From UBA3478 sp965662045 (lineage in GTDB: Bacteria; Bacteroidota; Bacteroidia; Flavobacteriales; Flavobacteriaceae): a DNA stretch of 64,000 nucleotides. The stretch spans positions 124,001 through 188,000 of the forward strand of contig CBFIGE010000002.1 in assembly GCA_965662045.1 (NCBI GenBank), written 5' to 3'. A program made the position numbers and the translations under genes. The notes beneath the pieces are model-generated. The model saw only the letters and a list, made by a program, of their open reading frames with translations, made no database searches and had not been told where the DNA came from. Positions 1 through 9,654 of the stretch are shown one piece after another (position 1 is the stretch's first letter; each line of letters starts with the position of its first letter).

Positions 1-1
1 G

Positions 2-598
2 TATCAAATGAATACACATGCCATAGGAGATTCTGCAAACGCTGTCGTTTTGAGAGTTTACAAAAAGGTGCTTCAGGGAGAAAGCGATCGACGATGGAAA
101 ATTGAACATGCACAGGTAATTGATTTAGATGATATCGAAAATTTTGGTTCCCAAATTTTGCCTTCAGTTCAACCAACTCATGCTACAAGTGATATGTATT
201 GGGCCGAAGATAGATTAGGTAGTGAGCGAATAGAGGGTGCTTATGCTTTTAAAACCCTATTAGAAAAATCTGGAGTACTACCATTAGGTACAGATTTCCC
301 TGTGGAGCAAGTAAGCCCTTTTCTTACTTTTTATGCTGCGGTTACTCGTCAAGATATTGCAGGATACCCTCAAGGAGGATTTATGGAATCTGAAAAGCTG
401 TCTCCAGTAGAAGCTCTTAAAGGGATGACTTTATGGCCAGCCTATTCCAATTTCGAGGAGGAAGAAAAAGGGAGCTTAGAATCTGGTAAATGGGCCGACT
501 TTGTCATTTTGTCGAATGATATCTTAAAGGCCTCTTCCGATGAATTGCTCAATATTCAAGCCGAAAAGACTTTTGTGGCAGGAGTACAAGTACATTAA
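2..598 (+). CDS. YtcJ-like amidohydrolase, C-terminal part (truncated by window start)
   Basis: This is the C-terminal part of a metal-dependent amidohydrolase of the YtcJ/Amidohydro_3 type; the reading frame is already open at the first base, so the start lies outside the window. Visible metal-site motifs in family order are NTHAIGD, KIEHAQ and GTDFPVE, supplying His, His and Asp ligands of a TIM-barrel hydrolase. The tail KGSLESGKWADFVIL is the usual closing beta-sandwich motif. Members are often exported in Bacteroidota, but no signal peptide can be checked here. The exact substrate is unknown. It lies 160 bp upstream of asnB on the same strand and is not obviously cotranscribed with it. 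Confidence 0.85.
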   Translation, partial: YQMNTHAIGDSANAVVLRVYKKVLQGESDRRWKIEHAQVIDLDDIENFGSQILPSVQPTHATSDMYWAEDRLGSERIEGAYAFKTLLEKSGVLPLGTDFPVEQVSPFLTFYAAVTRQDIAGYPQGGFMESEKLSPVEALKGMTLWPAYSNFEEEEKGSLESGKWADFVILSNDILKASSDELLNIQAEKTFVAGVQVH

Positions 599-758
599 AA
601 ATTACGAATTGTTTCAGAAGTTAATCTGACAATAGTTTTTTATTACTTTTTTTAATTTATTTTTCATATTTAGTTATAATCTGTAAACAATATTTAACTA
701 TAAGTTTACGTTTTGAAATAGAATAATTTAATTTGACTAAAATTTTAAAACTTTAACT

Positions 759-2426
759 ATGTGTGGTATTGTTTGTGCTTTTGATTTAAAGCAACCAACG
801 GATGAATTGAGAGGACAATTATTAAGCATGTCTAAGAAAATTAGACATCGAGGTCCGGATTGGAGCGGAATTTATGCAGATGAGAAGGCTATCCTCGCGC
901 ATGAAAGATTAGCAATTGTTGATCCCGCGTCGGGTAAACAGCCGCTGCTTAGCGAAGACGAAACTGTGGTTTTGGCAGCTAATGGAGAAATTTATAACCA
1001 CAAGGAGCTAAGAAAAAGTTTAAGTGTTCCCTACAGTTTTAAAACAGAATCGGATTGTGAGGTTATTCTCGCGCTCTATAAAGAACACGGTAAAGCATTT
1101 TTAGACCAACTCAATGGGATTTTTGCTTTTGCCCTATACGATTCTAAAACAAATGAATTCTTGATTGCAAGAGATCATATGGGTATTATACCGCTTTATA
1201 TGGGTTGGGATCAATACGGAACGTTTTACGTAGGTTCAGAATTAAAATCACTTGAGGGAGTATGCTCAAAAATTGAACTTTTTCCTCCCGGTCATTTGTT
1301 GACTAATAATCTTGAAGAACCGGAACAATGGTATAACAGAGATTGGATGAGCTATGATGCTGTTGCAGAAAATACAACCTCAATTGAAGAATTAAGAGCT
1401 GCTTTAGAAGCTGCTGTTAAGCGTCAGTTGATGTCTGATGTACCTTATGGCGTACTGTTATCTGGGGGGCTAGATTCGTCAGTGACTTCGGCAGTTGCCA
1501 AAAAATATGCCGAGATGCGAGTAGAGAGTAATGATGAGCAGGCTGCATGGTGGCCTCAATTACATTCATTCGCTGTAGGTCTAGAGGGATCTCCTGATTT
1601 AGCTGCTGCTCAAAAAGTGGCTGATCAGATTGGTACAGTCCATCACGAAATAAAATTTACCATACAAGAAGGTTTAGACGCTATTAGGGATGTTATTTAC
1701 CATCTTGAAACCTATGATATCACAACAATTCGCGCTTCAACACCTATGTATTTGATGGCACGTGTTATCAAATCAATGGGTATTAAGATGGTTTTGTCTG
1801 GAGAAGGCGCTGATGAGCTCTTTGGAGGATATCTCTATTTTCACAAAGCACCAAGTGCTCAAGATTTTCATGAAGAAACCGTGCGAAAGCTCAGCAAACT
1901 GCATATGTATGATTGTCTTAGGGCAAATAAGTCTCTTGCAGCTTGGGGTATTGAAGGTCGTGTTCCTTTCCTAGACAAAGAATTTATAGATGTTGCTATG
2001 CGCTTGAATCCAAAAGATAAAATGGCTGGGAATGGTAAAATTGAGAAATATGTTGTTCGGAAGGCATTTGAAGATTACCTTCCACAAGAAGTTGCATGGA
2101 GACAAAAAGAGCAATTCTCGGATGGTGTTGGATACAGTTGGATAGACACCTTAAAAGAAGTTGTTGATCAAGAGGTCAGCGATGATCAAATGGAGAATGC
2201 ACATTTTAGATTTCCGATTCAAACGCCCCAAACAAAGGAGGAGTACTATTACAGAAGTATTTTCGAGAATCACTTCCCTTCAGATGCTGCAGCTTTGAGC
2301 GTTCCACAAGAGCCTTCAGTTGCTTGTTCTACCCAAATTGCACTAGAATGGGACGAGGCATTTAAGGCAATGAATGAACCTTCTGGAAGAGCTATCGCAA
2401 GCGTTCACGAGCAGGCGTACGACTGA
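759..2426 (+). CDS. asnB: Asparagine synthase B (glutamine-hydrolysing)
   Basis: The product makes asparagine from aspartate, ATP and glutamine in the cytosol. At 555 aa it matches the usual AsnB length. Mature Cys2 follows the initiator Met (MCGIV), as required for the N-terminal nucleophile glutaminase domain, which fixes the start. RHRGPD and NGEIYN are glutaminase pocket motifs in the first 80 residues. The synthetase domain carries the pyrophosphate loop SGGLDS at residues 235-240 and the later SGEGADELFGGY motif. It is a single gene between an amidohydrolase and gyrB, with an AT-rich leader in which I find no perfect -7 box. Call is firm. Confidence 0.96.
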   Translation: MCGIVCAFDLKQPTDELRGQLLSMSKKIRHRGPDWSGIYADEKAILAHERLAIVDPASGKQPLLSEDETVVLAANGEIYNHKELRKSLSVPYSFKTESDCEVILALYKEHGKAFLDQLNGIFAFALYDSKTNEFLIARDHMGIIPLYMGWDQYGTFYVGSELKSLEGVCSKIELFPPGHLLTNNLEEPEQWYNRDWMSYDAVAENTTSIEELRAALEAAVKRQLMSDVPYGVLLSGGLDSSVTSAVAKKYAEMRVESNDEQAAWWPQLHSFAVGLEGSPDLAAAQKVADQIGTVHHEIKFTIQEGLDAIRDVIYHLETYDITTIRASTPMYLMARVIKSMGIKMVLSGEGADELFGGYLYFHKAPSAQDFHEETVRKLSKLHMYDCLRANKSLAAWGIEGRVPFLDKEFIDVAMRLNPKDKMAGNGKIEKYVVRKAFEDYLPQEVAWRQKEQFSDGVGYSWIDTLKEVVDQEVSDDQMENAHFRFPIQTPQTKEEYYYRSIFENHFPSDAAALSVPQEPSVACSTQIALEWDEAFKAMNEPSGRAIASVHEQAYD

Positions 2427-2499
2427 TTTTTTGTTCACACTTAATTGTTGATAACTTAAAGTGTTCAAGGTCCTTTCAGGGCTTATAAAAACAGGGTGA

Positions 2500-2519
2500 A
2501 ACCTTATATTTGTAAGGTT
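2500..2519 (+). promoter_or_regulatory. gyrB promoter -7 box inside a perfect inverted repeat
   Basis: A perfect Bacteroidota -7 box TATATTTG lies at 2505-2512. It is embedded in a 7-bp inverted repeat, AACCTTA at 2500-2506 and TAAGGTT at 2513-2519, separated by 6 bases. No good -33 TTG is seen at the usual spacing. Transcription would begin near 2519, which places the upstream GTG (2496) outside the mRNA and supports the ATG at 2547 as the gyrB start. The repeat could be an operator for supercoiling or repressor control, but that is inference. Confidence 0.5.
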
Positions 2520-2546
2520 ACTTTCCAGTTAAATGAACACGAGTTT

Positions 2547-4487
2547 ATGAGCGAAAAAAATACGAATAAAAATTATTCTGCGGACAGCATACAGGCCCTT
2601 GAGGGTATGGAACATGTTCGTATGCGTCCCTCGATGTATATCGGTGATGTTGGCGTAAGAGGATTACATCATTTGGTCTACGAAGTTGTCGACAATTCCA
2701 TCGATGAAGCAATGGGTGGATATTGTAATAAAATAGATGTTGTTATTAACGAGGATAATTCTGTTACTGTCCAAGATAATGGTAGAGGTATTCCTGTAGG
2801 TATGCACAAAAAAGAAGGCGTTTCAGCATTGGAGGTCGTAATGACAAAAATTGGTGCTGGTGGTAAGTTTGACAAGGATTCTTATAAAGTTTCAGGAGGT
2901 TTACACGGTGTTGGGGTCTCTTGCGTAAATGCGCTCTCCGCAGCCTTGAAGGCTACTGTTTACAGAGATGGCAAGATATGGGAGCAAGAGTACGAACGAG
3001 GTAAGGCACTCTATCCTGTTAAAGCAGTTGGCAACAGTGATAAAAACGGAACTAGTGTTACTTTTCACCCAGATTCTGTAATATTTACCCAAACTACAGA
3101 ATTCAATTATGAAACTTTAGCCAATAGGTTAAGAGAGTTGGCTTATTTGAACAGGCGAGTGACGATTTCACTTACTGATCATCGCCAAAAAGACGCTGAG
3201 GGTGAATTTGTGAATGAGACTTTTTATTCTGAAAAAGGACTTGAAGAATTTATACTATTCTTAGAGGCAACAAGAGAGACCTTAATTCAGAAGGTGATCT
3301 CGATGGAAGGCGAAAAAAATGGCATTCCTGTAGAAATTGCCATGGTCTACAATACAGGTTTTTCTGAAAATCTCCATTCCTATGTAAATAATATCAATAC
3401 TCACGAAGGAGGTACTCATTTATCAGGATTTAGAAGAGGTTTAACCTCTACTTTAAAAAAATATGCTGAGCAATCAGGAATGTTAGATAAATTGAAGTTT
3501 GAAATCTCAGGAGATGACTTTAGAGAAGGATTGACAGCTATTGTCTCTGTGAAAGTTGCTGAACCTCAATTTGAAGGTCAGACTAAGACTAAGCTAGGAA
3601 ACCGAGAGGTAAATTCTGCTGTTTCTCAATCGGTTTCAGAAATGCTGACCGATTACCTTGAAGAGCATCCAGATGATGCTAAGCGCATTGTCGAAAAAGT
3701 TGTTATTGCTGCAACGGCGAGACACGCCGCTGCGAAGGCAAGAGAGATGGTGCAACGAAAAAATGTCATGCATGGTGGCGGTTTGCCCGGAAAGCTCTCA
3801 GATTGCTCAGAACAAGACCCAGAAAAGTGTGAAGTTTTTCTTGTAGAGGGAGACTCTGCAGGTGGAACAGCTAAACAGGGTAGAGATCGAAATTTTCAAG
3901 CTATACTTCCCCTTCGAGGAAAAATCCTCAATGTAGAAAAGGCGATGCAACACAAGGTGTTCGAAAACGAAGAAATCAGAAATATTTATACTGCACTTGG
4001 TGTAACTGTAGGTACAGAAGAAGACAGTAAAGCACTCAACTTAAAAAAGTTGAGGTACCATAAAGTCGTAATCATGTGTGATGCTGATGTTGATGGTTCT
4101 CATATCGAAACCTTGATTTTGACTTTTTTCTTTAGATATATGAGAGAGCTTATTGAGAGAGGACATGTATATATTGCAACTCCACCGCTTTATTTGGTCA
4201 AAAAAGGAGCTAAAAAGAGGTATGCTTGGAATGACCAAGAACGTGATGCGCTATTAAATGAATACAGTTCTGGCGCATCTGTACAGCGTTATAAAGGTTT
4301 GGGTGAAATGAATGCCGAACAACTTTGGGATACTACAATGAATCCTGAATTCAGAACTTTAAGAAGAGTGACTATTGATAATGCAACAGAAAGTGATCGC
4401 ATCTTCTCTATGCTAATGGGAGATGAGGTTCCACCGAGACGTGAATTTATTGAGAAGAATGCGGTTTATGCCAATATAGATGCATAA
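2547..4487 (+). CDS. gyrB: DNA gyrase subunit B
   Basis: This is the ATPase subunit of DNA gyrase, which introduces negative supercoils together with GyrA. The 646-aa product has the GHKL ATPase motifs EVVDNSIDEA, DNGRGIPV and GGLHGVGVS in the first 130 residues, then the transducer domain, then TOPRIM motifs EGDSAGG and DADVDGSH and the C-terminal QRYKGLGEMN. The ATG at 2547 was chosen over an in-frame GTG at 2496 because the resulting N-terminus (MSEKNTNKNYSAD) matches flavobacterial GyrB and because a -7 box lies between the two. It lacks the long insert of gammaproteobacterial GyrB. GyrB rather than ParE is supported by the overall motif context; gyrA is not in the window. Confidence 0.96.
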   Translation: MSEKNTNKNYSADSIQALEGMEHVRMRPSMYIGDVGVRGLHHLVYEVVDNSIDEAMGGYCNKIDVVINEDNSVTVQDNGRGIPVGMHKKEGVSALEVVMTKIGAGGKFDKDSYKVSGGLHGVGVSCVNALSAALKATVYRDGKIWEQEYERGKALYPVKAVGNSDKNGTSVTFHPDSVIFTQTTEFNYETLANRLRELAYLNRRVTISLTDHRQKDAEGEFVNETFYSEKGLEEFILFLEATRETLIQKVISMEGEKNGIPVEIAMVYNTGFSENLHSYVNNINTHEGGTHLSGFRRGLTSTLKKYAEQSGMLDKLKFEISGDDFREGLTAIVSVKVAEPQFEGQTKTKLGNREVNSAVSQSVSEMLTDYLEEHPDDAKRIVEKVVIAATARHAAAKAREMVQRKNVMHGGGLPGKLSDCSEQDPEKCEVFLVEGDSAGGTAKQGRDRNFQAILPLRGKILNVEKAMQHKVFENEEIRNIYTALGVTVGTEEDSKALNLKKLRYHKVVIMCDADVDGSHIETLILTFFFRYMRELIERGHVYIATPPLYLVKKGAKKRYAWNDQERDALLNEYSSGASVQRYKGLGEMNAEQLWDTTMNPEFRTLRRVTIDNATESDRIFSMLMGDEVPPRREFIEKNAVYANIDA

Positions 4488-4510
4488 ACTTGATAATCTT
4501 TCACTTATTA

Positions 4511-4540
4511 AACTCGCTGCCCCACCAGCGAGTTTTTTTT
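4511..4540 (+). terminator. Intrinsic terminator after gyrB
   Basis: A perfect 9-bp stem, AACTCGCTG at 4511-4519 and CAGCGAGTT at 4526-4534, with a 6-base loop is followed by a run of T. It sits 23 bases after the gyrB stop and isolates gyrB from the following gene. Confidence 0.9.
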
Positions 4541-4585
4541 ACTTGATTTTATTCCTATGACCAAAGAAAGATTAAATTGAATAGT

Positions 4586-5569
4586 ATGTTGTCCCCAAAT
4601 TTTAAATCTTTAATTGCTTTTTTTTTAGTTACCTCTGGTGTTTCTGCACAAAACTTAGATGCACTTTTTGAATCTGGTTTGCAAGATGCACAACAGTTCG
4701 CCCAAGGTTACTTTAACCCTGCTATGCAGTTGGGTGTTCACAGCCTTTCAGGGGGTTGGTATAATTCAGGTAAATCGAAAAAGACGTTGGCCTTTGAGGT
4801 TTCTTTAATTGGTAATGTCACCACATGGAGTGACAAACAGGAACGATTTCTGTTAAATACTGCTAGTTACGCTAATTTAAATTTTGCAGATGGTACACAA
4901 GAAAAATATGTAGCAACAGTTCTCGGCGATGCTTCTACGCCTGTTTATGCTGAAGAATTTTTGGGTGATGGTTTGCCAACTGTTCGAACTGATTTTGATT
5001 TACCTGCAGGTTTGCGTTCAGAGGGAGTACAATTCTTGCCCTCTGCTTTTCTACAAGCGAGTTTAGGACTAATAAAGGGAATTGAAATTAAAGGACGGTT
5101 TTTGCCTTCAACAAGCACTAATGATGTAAGTGTTAGCCTGCTAGGTGGAGGAGTTCAATTTGATATTTCTGAGATACTTCCATTAGATCGAGTGCTACCA
5201 TTGGGAATATCATTCCTTTTGGGATACACAAAACTCAATACGAATTACCAGATAGAATCTAATCAAAGTATTGAAAGCCAAATTGTATCTAGAAATATGA
5301 GTTTAATTTTATCTACAAAACTGCCCGTATTTAATGTTTATGGAGGAGTGGGTATTATCGGTGGGTCAAGTGATTTGAATCTTTTGGGTACTTACCAAGT
5401 GGCATCTGGTGTAAACTTTATTGATCCTTTAGCTGTAGAGTCTGATGTTAGTGCGATCGGACTAACTCTCGGTGCCAAGTTAAAACTTGGCTTTTTTCGT
5501 TTGAATATAGACCACAGTATTTCTGACTTTAATACCACAAGAGCAGGAATTAACATAGGATTTAGATAA
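4586..5569 (+). CDS. Exported outer-membrane beta-barrel protein, DUF6588-like
   Basis: The product is about 327 aa with a signal peptide ending around SGVSAQ. The body alternates hydrophobic and polar residues, with many short Gly-rich turns (LLGGGVQF, YGGVGIIGGSS), and ends in strand-like GINIGFR, as in outer-membrane barrels. It resembles the DUF6588 family of Bacteroidota; I recognise the general pattern rather than a named protein. The ATG at 4586 is preferred to an in-frame TTG nine bases upstream. The gene sits between gyrB and mdh, an arrangement that I believe recurs in flavobacteria. Function is unknown; a role in transport or envelope structure is inference. Confidence 0.75.
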   Translation: MLSPNFKSLIAFFLVTSGVSAQNLDALFESGLQDAQQFAQGYFNPAMQLGVHSLSGGWYNSGKSKKTLAFEVSLIGNVTTWSDKQERFLLNTASYANLNFADGTQEKYVATVLGDASTPVYAEEFLGDGLPTVRTDFDLPAGLRSEGVQFLPSAFLQASLGLIKGIEIKGRFLPSTSTNDVSVSLLGGGVQFDISEILPLDRVLPLGISFLLGYTKLNTNYQIESNQSIESQIVSRNMSLILSTKLPVFNVYGGVGIIGGSSDLNLLGTYQVASGVNFIDPLAVESDVSAIGLTLGAKLKLGFFRLNIDHSISDFNTTRAGINIGFR

Positions 5570-5591
5570 TTTCATGAAAAGATTACTTTTG
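5561..5591 (+). promoter_or_regulatory. Probable mdh promoter
   Basis: A perfect -7 box TACTTTTG lies at 5584-5591 and a TTT trinucleotide lies exactly 20 bases upstream at 5561-5563, overlapping the end of the preceding gene. This gives a short leader before the mdh ATG at 5624. The -33 element is imperfect (TTT rather than TTG). Confidence 0.45.
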
Positions 5592-5623
5592 TGCCTGATT
5601 AGAAAACACTTAAACAAATAAAT

Positions 5624-6550
5624 ATGAAAATTACCGTAGTTGGTGCAGGTGCTGTAGGAGCGAGTTGTGCAGAGTATATTGCTATGAAAAACTTCGCTTC
5701 TGAGGTAGTCTTGCTCGATATTAAAGAAGGTTATGCAGAAGGAAAGGCAATGGATTTAATGCAAACAGGCTCATTGAACAATTTTGACACTAAGATATCT
5801 GGAACCACAAATGATTATTCCAAAACAGCCTCTAGTGACATTGTGGTTATCACTTCTGGAATTCCAAGAAAACCTGGAATGACAAGAGAAGAATTGATAG
5901 GAATTAACGCCGGTATTGTGAAAACTGTTTCTGAAAACTTGCTTCAACATTCTCCTAAAGCTGTTGTAATCGTTGTCAGTAACCCGATGGATACAATGAC
6001 GTATTTGGTTCACAAAACTACAGGTTTGCCAAAAAATCGAATAATCGGAATGGGCGGAGCTCTTGACAGTGCAAGATTTAAGTATAGAATTGCTGAAGCT
6101 TTAGGCGCACCAATTTCGGATGTTGATGGGATGGTTTTAGGAGGACATAGTGATACAGGTATGGTGCCTTTAATCGATCATGCAACCCGTAATTCAGTAA
6201 AAATTTCTGAATTTTTAACTGCGGATCGAATGAACGAAATTGTAGCAGAAACTAAAGTAGGTGGTGCAACATTGACCAAATTACTTGGAACATCGGCATG
6301 GTATGCTCCTGGAGCTGCCGTTTCATCATTGGTTCAGGCTATTGCTTGTGATCAAAAGAAAATATTCCCCTGTTCTGCTTTGTTAAATGGAGAATATGGT
6401 CTAGATGATTTGTGTATTGGTGTGCCTGTTGTTTTAGGAAAAAATGGCATCGAATCTATTGTCAAAATTGAACTTTCAGAGGCCGAAAATGCCAAAATGC
6501 AGGAGAGTGCAGTAGGGGTTAAGAAAACGAATGGATTGTTAAATTTATAA
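5624..6550 (+). CDS. mdh: Malate dehydrogenase (NAD, LDH-like type)
   Basis: The enzyme interconverts malate and oxaloacetate in the TCA cycle. The 308-aa product opens with a Rossmann motif GAGAVG (residues 7-12) and an Asp (LLDIKEG) at the end of strand 2, consistent with NAD use. Substrate and catalytic motifs are RKPGMTREEL, NPMDTMTYL, MGGALDSARF and GGHSDTGMVPL, the last carrying the catalytic His. Length and motif order match the short LactateDH-like malate dehydrogenase of Bacteroidota, not the E. coli type. It is a monocistronic-looking gene with its own promoter box and sits upstream of secDF. Confidence 0.95.
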   Translation: MKITVVGAGAVGASCAEYIAMKNFASEVVLLDIKEGYAEGKAMDLMQTGSLNNFDTKISGTTNDYSKTASSDIVVITSGIPRKPGMTREELIGINAGIVKTVSENLLQHSPKAVVIVVSNPMDTMTYLVHKTTGLPKNRIIGMGGALDSARFKYRIAEALGAPISDVDGMVLGGHSDTGMVPLIDHATRNSVKISEFLTADRMNEIVAETKVGGATLTKLLGTSAWYAPGAAVSSLVQAIACDQKKIFPCSALLNGEYGLDDLCIGVPVVLGKNGIESIVKIELSEAENAKMQESAVGVKKTNGLLNL

Positions 6551-6607
6551 GTCAAAAAAGGCAGCATTTTTCAGTTTATCTTATCAAAATTCATTTTGAC
6601 GTATAAA

Positions 6608-6638
6608 TTGTCAATTCGGTAGGGAAATAATATATTTG
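6608..6638 (+). promoter_or_regulatory. secDF promoter (TTG-N20-TATATTTG)
   Basis: TTG at 6608-6610 and a perfect -7 box TATATTTG at 6631-6638 are separated by exactly 20 bases. The expected start near 6645 gives a leader of about 30 bases before the secDF ATG. This is one of the clearest Bacteroidota-type promoters in the window. Confidence 0.8.
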
Positions 6639-6676
6639 CAGCCATTTGAAATTTTACTTTTTTAAAAATTATTTTC

Positions 6677-9628
6677 ATGCAAAATAAAGGACTCATAAGA
6701 CTTTTTGCTTTTCTTTTCGGATTTGCAAGCTTATACCAATTGTCTTTCACATTTATCACCAACAAAATTGAAGGTGATGCAGAGCGCTACGCTCTAGTCA
6801 ATGTAGAAGATACAGAAGAAAACTACGTTGAAAAAAGAGAACAAGTAGAAGCGGTCTACCTAGATTCAGTGGCAGATTTGCCAGTCTTAGGATTTAGTAG
6901 TTATGCTGATGCAAAAACAAAAGAGCTCAATAAAGGTCTTGACCTTAAGGGAGGTATCAATGTAACCCTTCAAATTTCGGTAAAAGATATTCTTAAGGGA
7001 TTAGCCAATAATACTTCTAATCCTGCTTTTAACAAGGCTATAGCAGACGCTGATGCCGCCTCTAAGAGTAGTGATGCGACTTACCTCGAGTTGTTTTTTG
7101 AAGCCTTTGAAAATGTGAAAGGAGATGGAAAATTAGCTTCTCCTGAGATTTTCGCGAACAAATCTTTAAGTGACGAAGTTAATTTTCAGATGAGTGATGA
7201 TGAGGTTAAACCTATCATCCGCAGAAAAATAGACGAATCAATTGTCTCTGCATTTGAGGTTTTACGAGAACGTATAGATGGTTTTGGGGTTACACAGCCC
7301 AATATTCAAAGAGAGGGGAACTCTGGAAGAATTCTTGTAGAATTACCAGGTGCAAGAGATATAAATAGAGCACAAGAGCTACTTTCTTCAACAGCGCAAT
7401 TAGAGTTTTGGGAGACTTATCCTCAATCTGAGGCTGCTCTAAGCCAATTTCTTTTTGATGCAGATCAGGTCTTAAAGCAAATTCTGGATAAGCAACAAGA
7501 TGAAAACGAAGAAGCCTCTTCTGAAATTGATTCCTTATTAGCAGATGTCGCTGAAGATTCAATTAGTGCAGCAAATGCTAATCCTCTTCTGAGCAAGCTT
7601 ATTGCTCCGGCGCAAGGATCAAATGCATTCATTCGTATTGCTGTAAAAGATACAGCAGCAGTAGGGGAATATTTAAGAATGCCTGAGGTTAGAAAGGTAT
7701 TGCCTCAAGCTATACAATTCGTAAAGTTTGCATGGCAGCGTGTGGGAAAACAAGATGAAATCGCTGAATTATATGCGCTAAAATCTAACCGAGAGGGATT
7801 ACCAAGAATTAGTGGTGACGTAGTGTCAGATGCTCAAGACACTTTCGATCAGTTTGGTAAACCCGCTGTTAGTATGACCATGAACACCAAGGGTGCTCGT
7901 GAATGGGAACGAATGACAGGAGATGTTTATCAAAATAAAACAGGTATTGCGATTGTCCTAGATAATAAAGTTTATACTGCTCCTGGTGTTTCAAGTGGGC
8001 CTATATCTGGTGGGCGTTCTGAAATAACAGGAACATTTACTATCAATGAAACTAAAGATATCGCCAACGTATTACGAGCCGGAAAATTACCTGCTTCGGC
8101 AGAGATTATTCAGTCTGAAATTGTAGGTCCTTCTCTAGGGCAAGAAGCAATTGACAGCGGATTTATGTCTTTCCTTATCGCAATGATTTTTGTGTTGGTG
8201 TGGATGGTCTTCTATTACGGAAGAGCTGGAATTTATGCTGATATCGCCTTGGTATTGAATATCTTTTTGATTTTTGGTGTCTTAACCAGTTTGGGAGCAG
8301 TGCTTACCTTACCTGGAATTGCTGGTATTGTTTTAACTATCGGTATGTCTGTGGATGCGAACGTACTTATTTTTGAACGTATTAAAGAAGAATTGAAAAG
8401 GGGTAAAGGAATTAGTCAAGCCGTAATCGATGGTTTTTCTAACGCATTATCGTCTATTCTAGATGCCAATATCACTACCGGTTTAACGGCGATTATTCTG
8501 TTTATGTTCGGTTCTGGACCTATCAAAGGATTTGCGACTACCTTATTAATCGGTATCATAACTTCACTTTTTACAGCAATTTTCATTACGAGAATGCTTA
8601 TTGAGGGTTACTTATCTAAAAAAGGAAGAACCTTGGCTTTTGTAACTTCATTCACGAAAAATGTTTTGGCTAATGTGAGCATAAACTTTTTGAGTAAAAG
8701 AAAACTTTCATATATCGTCTCTAGTGTCGTTCTAATCGGCTCTCTTTTTTCATTGTTTACATTAGGACTTCAACAAGGAGTCGATTTTGTTGGAGGTAGA
8801 TCTTATCAAGTTCGATTTGTTGATGCGGTTAATCCTTCTGAAATAGCCTCAGATTTAAATGATGTATTTGGAAGTGGAACAAATGTTAAAACCTTTGGGG
8901 AAGCCAATCAAATAAAAGTTACAACACCTTATAAAGTAGATGCAGAAGGTATCGAAGTTGATCAGGAAATTCAACAGAAGTTATACGATGCATTGTTACC
9001 TTACTTACCTGATGGTATTTCATTAGATGACTTTGTGGTGGGAAGTTCTGAAAAATCAATAGGAATATTACAATCGGTTAAAGTAGGTCCTACTATCGCG
9101 GATGATATTAAGAAAAATGCTGTATGGGCGATTATTGGTTCACTGACGATAGTCTTCCTTTATATCTTGTTGAGATTTAGAAGATGGCAATTCTCATTAG
9201 GGGCCGTTGCTGCTGTTTTCCATGATGTACTTATCGTACTGGGGATATTTTCAGCAACAACTGCAATAATGCCTTTTAATATGGAAATTGATCAGGCATT
9301 TATCGCAGCTATACTTACTGTTATTGGATACTCATTAAACGATACGGTGGTTGTTTTCGATAGAATTCGTGAAATTGTAGGTATTAAAGGTTGGAACAAA
9401 GGTGATAATGTGAATGAAGCGCTTAGCAGTACACTGAGTAGAACCTTAAATACTTCTTTAACTACATTAATCGTTTTATTAGCAATCTTTATTTTTGGAG
9501 GAGAGAGTCTTAGAGGATTTATGTTTGCAATGATAGTAGGTATTATTGTGGGTACGTATTCATCTTTATTCATCGCAACACCAGTGATGTTTGATACTTT
9601 ACGCGGAAAAATAGAAGAAGAAAAATAA
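6677..9628 (+). CDS. secDF: Fused protein translocase subunit SecDF
   Basis: The product is a 983-aa inner-membrane protein that uses proton motive force to assist SecYEG-dependent export. The SecD half has a first membrane segment at about residues 8-28, the hallmark GLDLKGG at 87-93, a large periplasmic domain, and a membrane block in the middle of the protein (AGIVLTIGMSVDANVLIFERI). The SecF half begins with a further membrane segment and GVDFVGG and ends with a second membrane block including LNDTVVVFDRIRE. The single-chain fusion is the rule in Bacteroidota. A canonical promoter precedes it and a hairpin at 9660 may end its transcript. Confidence 0.96.
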   Translation: MQNKGLIRLFAFLFGFASLYQLSFTFITNKIEGDAERYALVNVEDTEENYVEKREQVEAVYLDSVADLPVLGFSSYADAKTKELNKGLDLKGGINVTLQISVKDILKGLANNTSNPAFNKAIADADAASKSSDATYLELFFEAFENVKGDGKLASPEIFANKSLSDEVNFQMSDDEVKPIIRRKIDESIVSAFEVLRERIDGFGVTQPNIQREGNSGRILVELPGARDINRAQELLSSTAQLEFWETYPQSEAALSQFLFDADQVLKQILDKQQDENEEASSEIDSLLADVAEDSISAANANPLLSKLIAPAQGSNAFIRIAVKDTAAVGEYLRMPEVRKVLPQAIQFVKFAWQRVGKQDEIAELYALKSNREGLPRISGDVVSDAQDTFDQFGKPAVSMTMNTKGAREWERMTGDVYQNKTGIAIVLDNKVYTAPGVSSGPISGGRSEITGTFTINETKDIANVLRAGKLPASAEIIQSEIVGPSLGQEAIDSGFMSFLIAMIFVLVWMVFYYGRAGIYADIALVLNIFLIFGVLTSLGAVLTLPGIAGIVLTIGMSVDANVLIFERIKEELKRGKGISQAVIDGFSNALSSILDANITTGLTAIILFMFGSGPIKGFATTLLIGIITSLFTAIFITRMLIEGYLSKKGRTLAFVTSFTKNVLANVSINFLSKRKLSYIVSSVVLIGSLFSLFTLGLQQGVDFVGGRSYQVRFVDAVNPSEIASDLNDVFGSGTNVKTFGEANQIKVTTPYKVDAEGIEVDQEIQQKLYDALLPYLPDGISLDDFVVGSSEKSIGILQSVKVGPTIADDIKKNAVWAIIGSLTIVFLYILLRFRRWQFSLGAVAAVFHDVLIVLGIFSATTAIMPFNMEIDQAFIAAILTVIGYSLNDTVVVFDRIREIVGIKGWNKGDNVNEALSSTLSRTLNTSLTTLIVLLAIFIFGGESLRGFMFAMIVGIIVGTYSSLFIATPVMFDTLRGKIEEEK

Positions 9629-9654
9629 AGTATTTACTACTTATATTAAATAAT

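Noticed and set aside
2496..2546. GTG-initiated extension of gyrB
   Set aside because: The extension contains the -7 promoter box and is not similar to other GyrB N-termini.
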